Shown: positions 42,300-54,510 of the stretch, piece by piece | How positions within the stretch are numbered: the first letter of the stretch is position 1 | Layout of the letters: each line of letters begins with the position of its first letter | Assembly: GCF_018991925.1 (NCBI RefSeq) | Contig: NW_024748849.1 | Span: 236,001-300,000 of the forward strand | Direction of reading: 5' to 3' | DNA: 64,000 nt | Source of the DNA: Homarus americanus | Taxonomy: Eukaryota; Arthropoda; Malacostraca; Decapoda; Nephropidae | Position numbers and translations under genes: made by a program | The notes under the pieces: generated by a model | Databases searched by the model: none | The model's input: the letters and a program-made list of their open reading frames with translations, nothing else | What the model was told of the DNA's origin: nothing

Positions 42300-43835
42300 C
42301 CCTTGGTCGTCCACACTACCTTCATCATCTGCCACACGCCCACCACCACTACCACATACCCTTGACGACACACGCCCACCACCACTACCACATACCCTTG
42401 ACGACACACGCCCACCACCACTACCACACGCCCACCACACTACCACACACCCTGACGACACACGCCCACCACCACTACCACTACCCTTGACGACACACGC
42501 CCACCACCACTACCACACACCCTGACGACACACGCCCACCACCACTACTACACACCCTGACGACACACGCCCACCACCACTACCACACACCCTTGACGAC
42601 ACCGCCCACCACCACTACCACACCCTTGACGACACACGCCCACCACCACTACCACACGCCCTTGACGACACACGCCCACCACCACTACCACACACCCTTG
42701 ACGACACACGCCCACCACCACTACCACACACCCCTTGACGACACACGCCCACCACCACTACACACGCCTTGACGACACACGCCCACCACCACTACCACAC
42801 ACCTTGACGACACACGCCCACCACCACACCACACGCCCTGACGACACGCCCACCACCACTACCACACACCCTTGACGACACACGCCCACCACCACTACCA
42901 CACACCCCTTGACGACACACGCCCACCACCACTACCACACACCCCTGGCGACACACGCCCACCACCACTACCACACACCCTTGACGACACACGCCCACCA
43001 CCACTACCACACACCCCTTGACGACACACGCCCACCACCAGTACCACACACCCTTGACGACACACGCCCACCACCAGTACCACACCCTTGACGACACACG
43101 CCCACCACCACTACCACACACCCCTGACGACACACCGCCCACCACCAGTACCACACACCCTGACGACACACGCCCACCACCACTACCACACACCCTTGAC
43201 GACACACGCCCACCACCACTACCACACACCCTGACGACACACGCCCACCACCACTACCACACACCCTTGACGACACACGCCCACCACCACTACCACACAC
43301 CCTTGACGACACACGCCCACCACCACTACCACACACCCCTGACGACACACGCCCACCACCACTACCACACACCCTTGACGACACACGCCCACCACCACTA
43401 CCACACGCCCTTGACGACACACGCCCACCACCACTACCACACACCCTTGACGACACGCCCACCACCACTACCACACGCCCTTGACGACACACGCCCACCA
43501 CCACTACCACACACCCTGACGACACACGCCCACCACCACTACCACACGCCCACCACCACTACCAACACCCTGCGACACCCACCACCACTACCACACACCC
43601 ACCACCACTACACACACCCCTGACGACACACACCCACCACCACTACCACGCCCACCACCACTACCACACACCCTTGACGACACACGCCCACCACCACTAC
43701 CACACGCCCACCACCACTACCATACACACCCTTGACGACACACGCCCACCACCACTACCACACGCCCACCACCACTACCACACGCCCACCACCACTACCA
43801 CACACCCTGACGACACCGCCCACCACCACCTGCCC
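42300..43835. repeat. 36 bp minisatellite block
   Basis: About forty copies of a 36 bp unit: cgacacacgcccaccaccac, then taccacacacccttga. Variation is mainly presence or absence of a T (cccttga, ccctga, cccctga) and loss of the cgacacacg part near 43540-43800, leaving 18 bp cacgcccaccaccactac half-units. Long open frames on both strands follow from the repeat. Confidence 0.97.
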
Positions 43836-43911
43836 GTCGTCTTGTCGCATCGTAGCCTCAGTAAACTCAGCCTCTCGTGACCTGAAGTCGATTCGTGGAG
43901 ATCATTGTCTT

Positions 43912-44236
43912 GTGAGGTACACGTCGTCTTAGTACAGGTACACGTCATCTTAGTGCAGGTACACGTCGTCTTAGTACAGGTACACGTCATCTTAGTACAG
44001 GTACACGTCGTCTTAGTGGTGCACATCGTCTTCTAGTACAGGTACACGTCATCTTAGTACAGGTACAAGTCATCTTAGTACAGGTACAATATCTTAGTAC
44101 AGGTACACGTCATCTTAGTACAGGTACACGTCATCTTAGTGCAGGTACACGTCGTCTTAGTGCAGGTACACGTTGTCTTAGTACAGGTACACGTCATCTT
44201 AGTGCAGGTACACGTCGTCTTAGTACAGGTAATGTC
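43912..44236. repeat. 21 bp minisatellite (acaggtacacgtcatcttag)
   Basis: About fifteen copies. cgtcgt and cgtcat forms alternate irregularly, as do agtaca and agtgca. Confidence 0.95.
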
Positions 44237-44334
44237 GTCCAGTGAGTGAGGAGGAGGCAGCACACGTCACCATCACCCCTCACGCCATTTACCTAAAAAG
44301 TCCTTCTCCCCAGCATGGCCAGCATCGATCTAGT

Positions 44335-44640
44335 CATTTACTCACCAGGGCCACACTATTCATCCATCACCCTCATCCTTCATCCTTCGACTCACAAGGG
44401 CCACAGTATTCATCCATCACCCTCATCCTTCGACTCACCAGGGCCACAGTATTCATCCATCACCTTCATCCTTCATCCATCGACTCACCAGGGCCACAGT
44501 ATTCATCCATCACCCTCATCCTTCGACTCACCAGGGCCACAGTATTCATCCATCACCCTCATCCTTCATCCATCGACTCACAAGGCCACAGTATTCATCC
44601 ATCATCCTCATCCTTCATCCTTCGACTCACCAGGCATCAC
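44335..44640. repeat. 43/54 bp compound minisatellite
   Basis: Six copies of agggccacagtattcatcca then tcaccctcatccttcgactc. Every second copy has an 11-12 bp internal extension (tccttcatcc), giving an alternating short/long higher-order pattern. Confidence 0.9.
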
Positions 44641-46288
44641 AGCACCACACACACACCACTACAAACACAGCACCACACACACAGCACTACACACAGCACT
44701 ACACACACAGCACCACACACACAGCACTACAACCACACACACAGCACCACACACACAGCACCACACACACACAGCACCACACACACACAGCACCACACAC
44801 ACAGCACCACACACACAGCACCACACACACACCACTACAAACACAGCACCACACACACAGCACCACACACAGCACTACACACACAGCACACACACACAGC
44901 ACCACAACCACACACACAGCACCACACACAGCACCACACACACACAGCACCACACACACAGCACCACACACACAGCACCACACACACACAGCACCACACA
45001 CACACAGCACCACACACACACAGCACCACACACACACACAGCACCACACACACACACAGCACCACACACACACAGCACCACACACACACAGCACCACACA
45101 CACACCCACACACACACAGCACCACACACACAGCACCACACACACACAGCACCACACACACACAGCACCACACACACAGCACCACACACACACAGCACCA
45201 CACACACAGCACCCACACACACAGCACCACACACACAGCACCACACACACACAGCACCACACACACACACCACCACACACACACAGCACCACACACACAC
45301 AGCACCACACACACACAGCACCACACACAGCACCACACACACAGCACCACACACACACAGCACCACACACACACAGCACCCACACACACACAGCACCAAA
45401 CACACAGCACCACACACGCAGCACCACACACACGCAGCACCACACACACACACAGCACCACACACACACAGCACCACACACACACAGCACCACACACACA
45501 CAGCACCACACACACACACAGCACTACACACACACAGCACCACACAGACACAGCACCACACACACACAGCACCACACACACACGCAGCACCACACACACA
45601 CAGCACCACACACACAGCACCACACACACACAGCACCACACACACACACAGCACCACACACACAGCACCACACACACACACACACACACAGCACCACACA
45701 CACAGCACCACACACACACACAGCACCACACACACACACAGCACCAACACACACAGCACCACACACAGCACACACACACACAGCACCACACACACACAGC
45801 AGCACCACACACACCACACACACAGCACCACACACACACAGCACCACACACACACAGCACCACACACACACACAGCACAACACACACACACAGCACCACA
45901 CACACAGCACCACACACACACACAGCACCACACACACACACAGCACCACACACAGCACCACACACACACAGCACCACACACACACAGCATCACACACACA
46001 CACAGCACCACACACACAGCACACACACACAGCACCACACACACACACACAGCACCACACACACACACAGCACCACACACACAGCACCACACACACACAC
46101 ACAGCACCACACACACACACAGCACCACACACACACAGCACCACACACACACACACAGCACCACACACAGCACCACACACACAGCACCACACACACAGCA
46201 CTACACACACACAGCACCACACACACAGCACCACACACACAGCACCACACACACACAGCACCACACACAGCACCTACACACACAGCAC
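44640..46288. repeat. CA-rich satellite (cagcaccacacacaca), main part
   Basis: About a hundred copies of agcaccacacacacac with variable numbers of CA units (15-21 bp). Occasional actac, gcagc and agacac variants occur. All three minus frames and two plus frames stay open for hundreds of codons of Cys/Val/Trp or His/Thr/Ser repeats; these are rejected as genes. Confidence 0.97.
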
Positions 46289-47100
46289 ATCAACCTCTCC
46301 TCCGACATTGTCCCACCTTCCATTACCCTAGGTCCGAACACACTCCAGGTTGTAGATTCACGAAGCTCCTCGGCGTCACCATAGACAACAAACTAAATTG
46401 AAACCACACGTCAGTGAAGTTGTCAAATCCTCCAGTTTCCGTCTCCACCTCCTCCGCCGACTCAAGTCCTCGAGTTCCTGCACCTGAGCTCCTCAGTGTT
46501 TACACAACATTCATACTTCCCAAGCTCACCTATGCCTCCCCCACCTGGTCTTCCTCCTAAATGCCACACAACGTAAACATCTAGAAAAGTGCAAGAGGGC
46601 ATGCAAGATTATTCTCTCCTTCCTACTCCACATATCAAGAAGCGCTCAACACACTGACCCTTCGACTCTCACTGACCATCACCACGACCTCATCTGCAAA
46701 TTTGGTAGAAGCTTACACCATCCCCGACACCGGCCCCTACTACCACCTGATCCCCTGTCCGAGAATTGCTGTTCGACACCACAACCGCATCCAGCCCATA
46801 CGTGCACGAACTGATCGCTATAAGAACAGCCCAGTCCCAACCATTGTAAAATTATCAATAACATGTACATAAATCAGTGTATTCACTCCCGTAAACACTG
46901 CCCCTACACTGTCACTATGTTGAAATGAATTGTATTTTGAGCTGATCCCCATCTAAGTTACTATATGTCTTATTTGTGTCACTTATGTCCTTGTATATTA
47001 TTTGTAATTCGTAACCCATTCCCCAAATATGTAACTGTATATTTTCAGCCTTTCTGGCTGCAAGCTCTTCAAAAACCGTTAATTATTATTATTATATATT
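46289..47100 (+). mobile_element. LINE 3' end (different Jockey/CR1-like family) inserted in the CA satellite
   Basis: The plus strand encodes, in broken frames, the C-terminal region of a LINE RT. FTKLLGVTIDNKLN is near 46360. SVYTTFILPKLTYASPTWSS is near 46495-46555. KHLEKCKRACKII-like sequence is near 46575, then HHHDLICKFGRSLHHP and an RIQPIRARTDRYKNSP ending near 46845. A 3' untranslated region of about 200 bp follows and ends in (ttatta)-type A/T repeats at 47078-47100. The same satellite continues on both sides, so the element inserted into a pre-existing array. It carries stops and a frameshift near 46390. Confidence 0.8.
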
Positions 47101-47232
47101 ACAGCACCACACACACAGCACCACACACACAGCACCACCACACCAGCACCACACACACACACCACACACACACACAGCACCACACAGCACCACACACAGC
47201 ACCACACACACACACAGCACCACACACAGCAG
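47101..47232. repeat. CA-rich satellite, right-hand remnant beyond the LINE
   Basis: acagcaccacacacacagca units identical in type to 44640-46288. Confidence 0.95.
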
Positions 47233-47307
47233 GTCGGTCATGCAGCAGCGTCCTCGGCGGCCGCTTTGTCCAGCCCCGCCCGCCAGGCTGACGCTTTTAT
47301 TTATTAG

Positions 47308-48035
47308 CTGCCACCGTCCACACCCTGACCCTCCGTGCTGCCACCGTCCACACCCTGACCCCCCGTGCTGCCACCGTCCACACCCTGACCCTCCGTGTCT
47401 GCCACCGTCCACCTTGACCCTCCGTGCTGCCACTGTCCACACCCCTGACCTCCATGCTGCCACTGTCCCACCCTGACCTCCGTGCTGCCACCGTCCCCAC
47501 TGACCCTCCGTGCTGCCACCGTCCACACCCTGACCCTCCGTGCTGCCACCGTCCACACCCTGACCCTCCGTGCCACCGTCCACACCTGACCCTCCGGTGC
47601 TGCCACCGTCCACACCCTGACCTTCCATGCTGCCACCGTCCACACCCTGACCCTCCGTGCCACCGTCCACACCCTGACCTCCGGTGCTGCCACCGTCCAC
47701 ACCCCTGACCTCCGTGCTGCCACTGTCCACACCCCTGACCCTCCGTGCTGCCACACCACACCCTGACCTCCGTGCTGCCACTGTCCACACCCTGACCCTC
47801 CGGCTGCCACTGTCCACACCCTGACCTCCGTGCTGCCACCGCCCACACCCTGACCTCCGTACTGCCACCGTCCACACCCTGACCTCCGTTGCCACTGTCC
47901 ACACCCTGACCTCCGTGCTGCCACTGTCCCCACTCCTGACCCTCCGGCCGTCCACACCTGACCTCCGTGCAGTCCACCTGACCTCCGTGCCACCGTCCAC
48001 ACCCTGACCTCCGTGCTGCCACCGTCCCCACCCCG
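47308..48035. repeat. 30 bp minisatellite (gctgccaccgtccacaccct)
   Basis: About twenty-five copies ending in gaccctccgt. Many single-base indels distinguish copies, especially 47570-47960. Frames are compositional. Confidence 0.95.
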
Positions 48036-48127
48036 ATCCACCCATTCTACTCCCTACCCTACACACGGACAGACGGACGCGAGGAGAGATCACATCGCTT
48101 TATTAACTCCTGCTGGTCAAGTGGTTG

Positions 48128-48149
48128 TGACCTGTTATGACCTTGACCC
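48128..48149. promoter_or_regulatory. Candidate FTZ-F1/ERR-type extended half-site
   Basis: tgacctgttatgaccttgac. On the minus strand it contains TCAAGGTCA and a further AGGTCA. A short motif only, with no nearby gene. Confidence 0.25.
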
Positions 48150-48193
48150 TAAGGTACCGTATATCTTAGGCTTGTAAACACAGGATCACTGTA

Positions 48194-48240
48194 CTACTGA
48201 CACATCATAATAATATTAATAATAATAATAATAATAATCA
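48194..48240. repeat. (AAT)n microsatellite
   Basis: About fourteen units, one interruption. Confidence 0.9.
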
Positions 48241-48464
48241 CTCCACTAAAACAATCAAGTTAACAATTGGAACCTAACTACCGTCTCAGCCCTAACGCCC
48301 AGTTTCAGTAGTTAAGGACGTACTTAGATCAGGTTATGTAAGGGCAGGTAAGGACAAGATAAGGTCCAGGTGAGAGCCAGATAAGGTCCAGGTGAGGGCC
48401 AGGTCTTCCGGTCCTGGCAGCCTCCCTCCCCTAAATCAGCCTCAGTGTCAGGTCTTCCATCTCC

Positions 48465-48900
48465 CTCCATGTTGATGGCCCTCCACCTTCCTTCCCTCCC
48501 TCCCGCCCTCCCCCATCCCTTAACACGCGGCCCTCCACCTTCCCCTCCCTTAACACGCAGCCCTTAACCTTCCCTTCTTCCTTCCCTCAACACGCGGCCC
48601 TCACCCTTCCCTCCCTCCCTCAACACGCAGCCCTCCACCTTCCCCTCCCTCCCTAACACGCGGCCCTCCACCTTCCCTCCTCTCCCTTTAACACGCGGCC
48701 CTCCCTCCACCTTCCTCCTTCCCTCCCTTAACACGCAGCCCTTAACCTTCCCTTCTTCCCCTCCTTCAACACGCGTATTCTCCCCACCTTCCTCCCTCTT
48801 TCAACACGCGCCCTCCACCTTCCCCTCCCTCCCTTAACACACGCGGCCCTCCACCTTCCCTCCCTTAACACGCGGCCCTCAACCTTCCCTCCTCCACGAA
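48465..48900. repeat. ~30 bp minisatellite (ttaacacgcggccctccacc)
   Basis: About thirteen copies with ttccctccct linkers of variable length. cgcgg and cgcag types are mixed. Confidence 0.85.
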
Positions 48901-48929
48901 CCTTCATCGCTGTGGTATTACACACAAAT

Positions 48930-49180
48930 GTCGCTACACCTGTACTACCTGTCCTCGTTAACACACCTGTACTACCTGTCCTCGTTAACACACCTGTACT
49001 ACACCTGTCCTCGTTAACACACCTGTACTACCTGTCCTCGTGCCTGTACTACACCTGTCCCTTGTTAACACACCTGTACTACACCTGTCCCTCGTTAACA
49101 CCTGTCCCTCATTGCTTACACCTGTACACACTGTCCTCATTGCTTTTACCTGTACTACCTGTCTCATTAACACACCTGTA
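48930..49180. repeat. ~27 bp minisatellite (acacctgtactacctgtcct)
   Basis: About nine copies. Longer units carry ctacacctgtcc instead of ctacctgtcc. Confidence 0.85.
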
Positions 49181-49515
49181 CTACACACTTGACTCTACAT
49201 TTTCCTTACACCTTGTCTTACGGGGTGGGGAGGGGGTGAGTGGTTAAGGTGAGAGGGGGAGTATCTGCCCCCCCCCCCTCCTCCTTATTCTCCCTCGCAG
49301 GACTTGAGAGACAACATGGCGTCAAATGTATGCCCAGACTCGACCTTAGCTAAAAATGTTGTCTTTCATGGTGCCAAATGTTCTGTGGTGTTTCTCGTAT
49401 ACCAACTGACATATAATGATGATGATGATGCCACAACAACGACTACATCACCACTCAAGGGCCATTGTCACGCTGTCTCCTGCCCCCCCCCCTCACAAAC
49501 ATGCACACAAGAACC

Positions 49516-49570
49516 CTGTGTGTGTGTGTGTGTGTGTGTGTGTGGAGAGTTCCACATGGAAGCCGCTGAC

Positions 49571-49614
<44 letters not shown>
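49516..49614. repeat. Opposed (GT)n and (AC)n microsatellites
   Basis: (GT)n at 49516-49544 and (AC)n at 49577-49613, 32 bases apart and complementary. They could form a hairpin. Confidence 0.9.
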
Positions 49615-49615
<1 letters not shown>

Positions 49616-49639
49616 ACTACCTTGCCTACACACCTCCCA

Positions 49640-50300
49640 CATGCGGGACAGTGAAGTGTCACGCGGGGCCACCAACAAGGCCATTTAGAGCCTCACTGCA
49701 CGAGGCCACAGAGGGCCACTAGTAGAGGTCAAACGCCACATATTCACACACACCACACGGGGCCACAGAGGGCCACTATTAGAGGGCATACGCCACATAG
49801 TCGCAGAGCATGGAGCCACAGTAGGCCACCATCAAGATCAAACCAGGCCATTAATAAAAACACAGAGGACCACAACTAAACCACAGGCCAAATGCGGAAG
49901 AAGCGACACCAATAATATGCACAGTGACGTAAGCAGAGCTCCACTGAGCCACATGGGGGGGAGGGGGTATCAATGTGAGTGGGCCACAAGAGGGCCACGA
50001 AGACTGCAAAGGACCAAACGGGGCCACCCTGAGGGCACTCACGGAGAACAGAGATAAAGTCACACGATGGCCACAAAGGAGAAAGTGCATGAGAGGGCCA
50101 TATGGAAACAAAGAGGGCCACACTAGGGTTCAGCAGAAGGGCCACAGTGGCCACTTAAAGCTAACACAAGGCTGCTCATGAGGAAAACGCCAATACAGGT
50201 TATATAATGGCCAAAGTTATGGACAGAGGGCCACAGGTTACTACAGAGGGGTCCAGCATCAGGGCCACAGGGCCACAGAGGGCCACACAAGGGCGGGGCG
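49640..50300. repeat. Degenerate GGCCAC-rich array
   Basis: gagggccac or a variant (gggccacaaagg, tggccact) recurs more than twenty times at irregular 15-35 bp spacing. It appears to be a very old array. Confidence 0.6.
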
Positions 50301-50447
50301 CGGCGGCAGCTTTAAGTGTGCTTGGTGGCGCTCCACACTCACGGTTTTTCCGCTGCTGCGACACATCACCTGGATTTTATCTTGGTCGCTCGCCCCCACC
50401 ACCCAGCCGCCCGCCGCCCAGTCGCTCCCCACTGCCGACCACTACGA

Positions 50448-50712
50448 CCACCCATTGATGACCACTACGATCACCCACTGATGACCACTACGACCACCCA
50501 CTGATGACCACTACGACCACCCATTGATGACCACTACTACCACCCACTGATGACCACTACGACCACCCACTGATGACCACTACGACCACCCATTGATGAC
50601 CACTACTACCACCCACTGATGACCACTACGACCACCCACTGATGACCACTACGATCACCCACTGATGACCACTACGACCACCCATTGATGACCACTACTA
50701 CCACCACTACTA
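50448..50712. repeat. 23 bp minisatellite (gatgaccactacgaccaccc)
   Basis: About eleven copies. Base 13-15 varies (cgacc, cgatc, ctacc) in a pattern that repeats every three units near 50500-50640. Confidence 0.9.
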
Positions 50713-50994
50713 ACACCACCCAAGCTACATTACAACTACCATCACCACACTACCACAACTACCAGCAGGCAGCAGGTGGGCCAGCAGGTGGGCCACACGT
50801 CAACAAACAAGGAGTGTGTTGTGGCCCACAAGTTAGTGCGCCTTTACCGAGGTAATCAGGCGCAGCGTGCGGGGCCATTGTGCGCCCCTGACGCCACCCA
50901 CCCACCCACCCACCAAAAACTGTAATAACGCCCTCCTCCCTCCATCACCACCCACGACCTCGCCAATATTCAAGAGTCGGGGCGGCGGCCAGGA
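50713..50994. other. Mixed low-complexity and unique sequence
   Basis: gcaggtgggcca doublet at 50765-50792 and (caccc)n at 50892-50912. No gene. Confidence 0.4.
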
Positions 50995-51092
50995 CTCGAG
51001 AACATCACCGCCAACAAGAGAACATCACCGCCAACAGGAGAACATCACCGCCAACAAGAGAACATCACCGCCAACAAGAGAACATCTGCCTC
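50995..51092. repeat. 20 bp minisatellite (aacatcaccgccaacaagag)
   Basis: Four to five copies, one with aggag. Confidence 0.9.
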
Positions 51093-51124
51093 CTGCCTGA
51101 TGGTGACCGCCGTCTCCGTCAGGT

Positions 51125-51355
51125 ACATTAGGAGGACCACCACCATCACTACCACCACCCACAGTGCTCGCTAAGGTGTCCCCAGTGTCTCTACCACCAC
51201 TACCACAGTGCTTCGCTAAGGTGTCCCTAGTGCACTACCACCACCACTACTACTTCACTATAGCCACCACCACTACTATTACCACCACCACCACCACTAT
51301 AACCACCACCACTATAACTACCACAACCACTACAACCACCACTCACCACTCATCA
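51125..51355. repeat. (CCACTA)-type array with an internal ~55 bp duplication
   Basis: cagtgctcgctaaggtgtcc (51161) and cagtgcttcgctaaggtgtc (51207) mark a duplication, followed by accaccactataaccacc low complexity. Confidence 0.75.
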
Positions 51356-51834
51356 CAGTCGCCGGCAGGACACCGTCGACGACAGAAAAATACTGTCGGC
51401 CTGGAGGGTGGGGGGAGAGGGTGGGGGGAGGAACGGCGACGTGAGAGACGACAAGGCTTGGCACACAGGGTGGTGCTGGGTGGTGCTGGACAGTGTGGGT
51501 TGTGCTGGCATGGTACTGTAGGGTGGAAGGCCTGAGTTAGTGTATGGCTCTCACCCCACATCACCTCATTTTCACGCTCACCAAGCAGAAGCAGAAGGGA
51601 GACTAAGCAGAGGCGAGGAACCAGCAGAAACAGGAACTCAGCCACAAGATGTTGTTACGGTGTGACGCGTGACGTTGGTGGACTGTCAAAGCCACGTTCA
51701 GTACCGGAGGCATTAAATGTTTACTTGGGTGACGATTTTACTGAATAAAAATCTATCTATCTATCTACCTATCCCAACACACACACACGTTCCAAAACCC
51801 AGTATCATGCGATCTTTCAGCCACTAACCTGACT
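51356..51834. other. Unique sequence
   Basis: A (ctat)n at 51750-51768. Otherwise nothing recognised. Confidence 0.4.
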
Positions 51835-51938
51835 CCCTTAACCTCCTAATATAACCCCTTAACCCCTAATATAACCCCTTAACCCCTAATATGTCCCCTT
51901 ATACCCCTAATATAACCCCTTATCTACTAATACGTCCC
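51835..51938. repeat. 20 bp minisatellite (cccctaatataaccccttaa)
   Basis: Five copies with atgtcc, acgtcc variants. Confidence 0.85.
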
Positions 51939-52109
51939 CTTAAATCAATGTGGTCGACTATCGCTTCTTGCTAAACATGTACGACAACTTGGTGGTTCAA
52001 GGTACGAGTTTTGTTTTGGCGTTTGTTTGTTTACATCGGTTAAAACAACAATCAGCTGGACTAGTGACACACTGGACCGGATCCCAAGGACGAGTTGGTG
52101 AATTAGTGT

Positions 52110-52300
52110 CCGTTCTTTTGGTCCGTTTCAGTCATTTTTGTCAGTTTTAATTCGTTGCTGATGAGATTTCTGTCCGTTTCTGTGGTAATTTTGGTTCGTT
52201 TTGTTTATGTTCTGATTCTGGTTTCCGTCCGTTCTCGTTCCTTTCCGGTCTCGCTCGTTTTGGTCCGCTTCTGTTCATTTTGGTTATTTTCCGTGACGAC
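52110..52300. repeat. Degenerate T-rich repeat (ttttggtccgtttc)
   Basis: tccgtttctgt, ttttggtccg and ttcgttttggt variants recur about every 12-20 bp. Old and irregular. Confidence 0.45.
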
Positions 52301-52480
52301 TCCTGTCAGCTCGGACTGTCTGAATAACTTCTGTCAGTTTTCCTCTCCGAGTTAGTTAAGTCCTGACAGTCGTGGTGTTGTGGGATTTGTGTAGAGCCAA
52401 TCAACCGTTAAATAAACAACTAATATTGTGTGAATTATTTCTGTCTCATTAATCTTTACTAAAGAACTAAGAATTAATAA

Positions 52481-52492
52481 TAAAAAAAAAAA

Positions 52493-52528
<36 letters not shown>
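52481..52528. repeat. A-run plus (AAT)n microsatellite
   Basis: Twelve or more As followed by about twelve AAT units. Confidence 0.9.
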
Positions 52529-52609
52529 TTGAAAGTTCTCATAACGAAAATAATTTATTGAACTTTTGAACAAAAAAACACAACACCAAAACATGTTTAC
52601 ACGCGTTAC

Positions 52610-52976
52610 AGCAGCCCCGTGAACCATCTGCTGTACCTGCCCCGTGAACCATCTGCTGTACCTGCCCTGTGAACCATCTGTTGCACCTGCCCCTGTGAAC
52701 CATCTGCTGTACCTGCCCCTGTGAACCATCTGCTGTACCTGCCCCTGTGAACCATCTGCTGTACCTGCCCTGTGAACCATCTGCTGTACCTGCCCCGTGA
52801 ACCATCTTGCTGTACCTGCCCCTGTGAACCATCTGCTGTACCTGCCCCTGTGAACCATCTGCAGTACCTGGCCCGTGAACCATCTGCTGTACCTGCCCTG
52901 TGAACCATCTGCAGTACCTGCCCCGTGAACCATCTGCTGTACTTGTCCCGTGAACCACCTGCTGTACCTGTATTGT
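52610..52976. repeat. ~26 bp minisatellite (gtgaaccatctgctgtacct)
   Basis: About fourteen copies. gccccg, gcccct and gccctgt endings give 25-27 bp lengths. The core ctgtacct is shared with other arrays. Confidence 0.95.
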
Positions 52977-53084
52977 CATGATAAAAGCTACATAGGCCTA
53001 TGTAATGTTTTATGTCTATTACGCTTGTATATCAGAGTTTCTTATAGGCCTACCTGCAACACTAGCTCTCATAGGACTATTTTA

Positions 53085-53320
53085 TTGACTATAGGCCTCC
53101 ATTACTATAGGCCTCCATTACTATAGGCCTCCATTACTATAGGCCTCCATTACTAGGCCTCCATTACTATAGGCCTCCATTACTATAGGCCTCCATTACT
53201 ATAGGCCACCATTACTAGGCGACCATTACCAGGCCTCCATTACTATAGGCCTCCATTACTATAGGCCACCATTACTAGGCGACCATTACCAGGCCTCCAT
53301 TACTATAGGCCTCCATTAAT
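53085..53320. repeat. 16 bp minisatellite (ataggcctccattact)
   Basis: About fifteen copies, with a larger repeated block (aggccaccattactaggcg, accattaccaggcc) occurring twice at 53203 and 53263. The AGGCCT palindrome recurs. Isolated aggcctat motifs continue to 53530. Confidence 0.9.
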
Positions 53321-53624
53321 CTCGCAACTAATCACGAATTAAAACACTGTCTCCCCCCTAACACGGTATATGAGTTTGTACAGTATCACGAAAGCTTCCC
53401 TAGGCCTATCGGACATTCGAAGGCCTATATATTGTCATCCAGGGGCTTCTAAGGCCTATGTGTTGATAAAGAAGGTTTACTTCCTAGGCCTAATTATGAC
53501 GTAAGACAGGTTTCGTAGACCTATGATAAATCTTTACTTCATGTTAAACTTACCAGCTTCACTTTTCAATATAAACTTCTCATAGGTCTCAGATGTTTAT
53601 GACAAAGGCTTAAGCATTGAGGTA

Positions 53625-53735
53625 ACGGTTGGCCAGCACGAGTAATCGATAGTGCCTGGCGTTCCCATCTTCCTCGCTATGATCCGTAGCATAACACATC
53701 GCCAGCACGAGCAATCGATAGCGCCTGCCCTACGC
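53625..53735. repeat. ~69 bp diverged duplication
   Basis: gccagcacgagtaatcgata at 53632 and gccagcacgagcaatcgata at 53701, each followed by gtgcctg or gcgcctg. Confidence 0.7.
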
Positions 53736-53814
53736 CTCACTCCACTCCTTAGTAACGCCTTTACCAACACCATACATCACCTGACTCAACATTCATGGTG
53801 TACAAGTTGACTGT

Positions 53815-54056
53815 CTTAGTCCAGTCAGTGACCTGTACCTCCTACCAGTCAGTGACCTGTACCTCCTACCAGTCACTCACCTGTACCTCCTACCAGTCAC
53901 TCACCTGTACCTCCTACCAGTCACTCACCTGTACCTCCCACCAGTCACTCACCTGTACCTCCCACCAGTCACTCACCTGTACCTCCCACCAGTCACTCAC
54001 CTGTACCTCCCACCAGTCACTCACCTGTACCTCCCACCAGTCACTCACCTGTACCT
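53815..54056. repeat. 24 bp minisatellite (agtcactcacctgtacctcc)
   Basis: About ten copies. Left units end in tacc and have cagtgacc; right units end in cacc. Confidence 0.95.
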
Positions 54057-54379
54057 TCAATAACCACAGCACATCTTCTATCATAACTTCAATTCAATAC
54101 AAATTTACATATTTTTATTAACATTTGAGCAACAATTAAACAGACAAAGATTAGCGGTATTAAGCCAGCCCAACAAAAAGTCATCTCGGATATGTGAATT
54201 CATGTGTGAACCGAATACGTGAATGTTAACTTTATGAACTACTGTCGTAATAATTATGGTGCATCACAAGGCTAGAGTCCGGCTAACATATACAAATTAT
54301 AACCGTTGAAACATTACAGTAATGCTGTATGACATCAGTTTAGATCTATTATATAAATCCGGACAACACTGCGGGTGGA

Positions 54380-54510
54380 AAAAAATGGCGTTAAAATTTT
54401 TCTTGGGAAAATAATGTCAACAAGATTAATTTTGCGTTGAAAGTTTTCGCGGGTAAATAAAGTCAATAAGACTACTTTCGTGACGGTAATTTTTGTGGGA
54501 AAATAATGTT
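54380..54510. repeat. Diverged ~46 bp tandem repeat
   Basis: gggaaaataatgtcaacaag (54405), gggtaaataaagtcaataag (54451) and gggaaaataatgtttacaaa (54498). Confidence 0.65.

Noticed and set aside
42300..43835. CRISPR-like array (regular ~36 bp repeat)
   Set aside because: There are no unique spacers; whole units are repeated head to tail, and the sequence is eukaryotic. The same holds for the 35 bp array at 37.0 kb and the 46 bp array at 56.4 kb.
44242..46401. Open frames up to 719 codons (His/Thr/Ser-rich) and Cys/Val-rich frames on the minus strand
   Set aside because: They read through the CA-rich satellite, and several frames on both strands are open at once.
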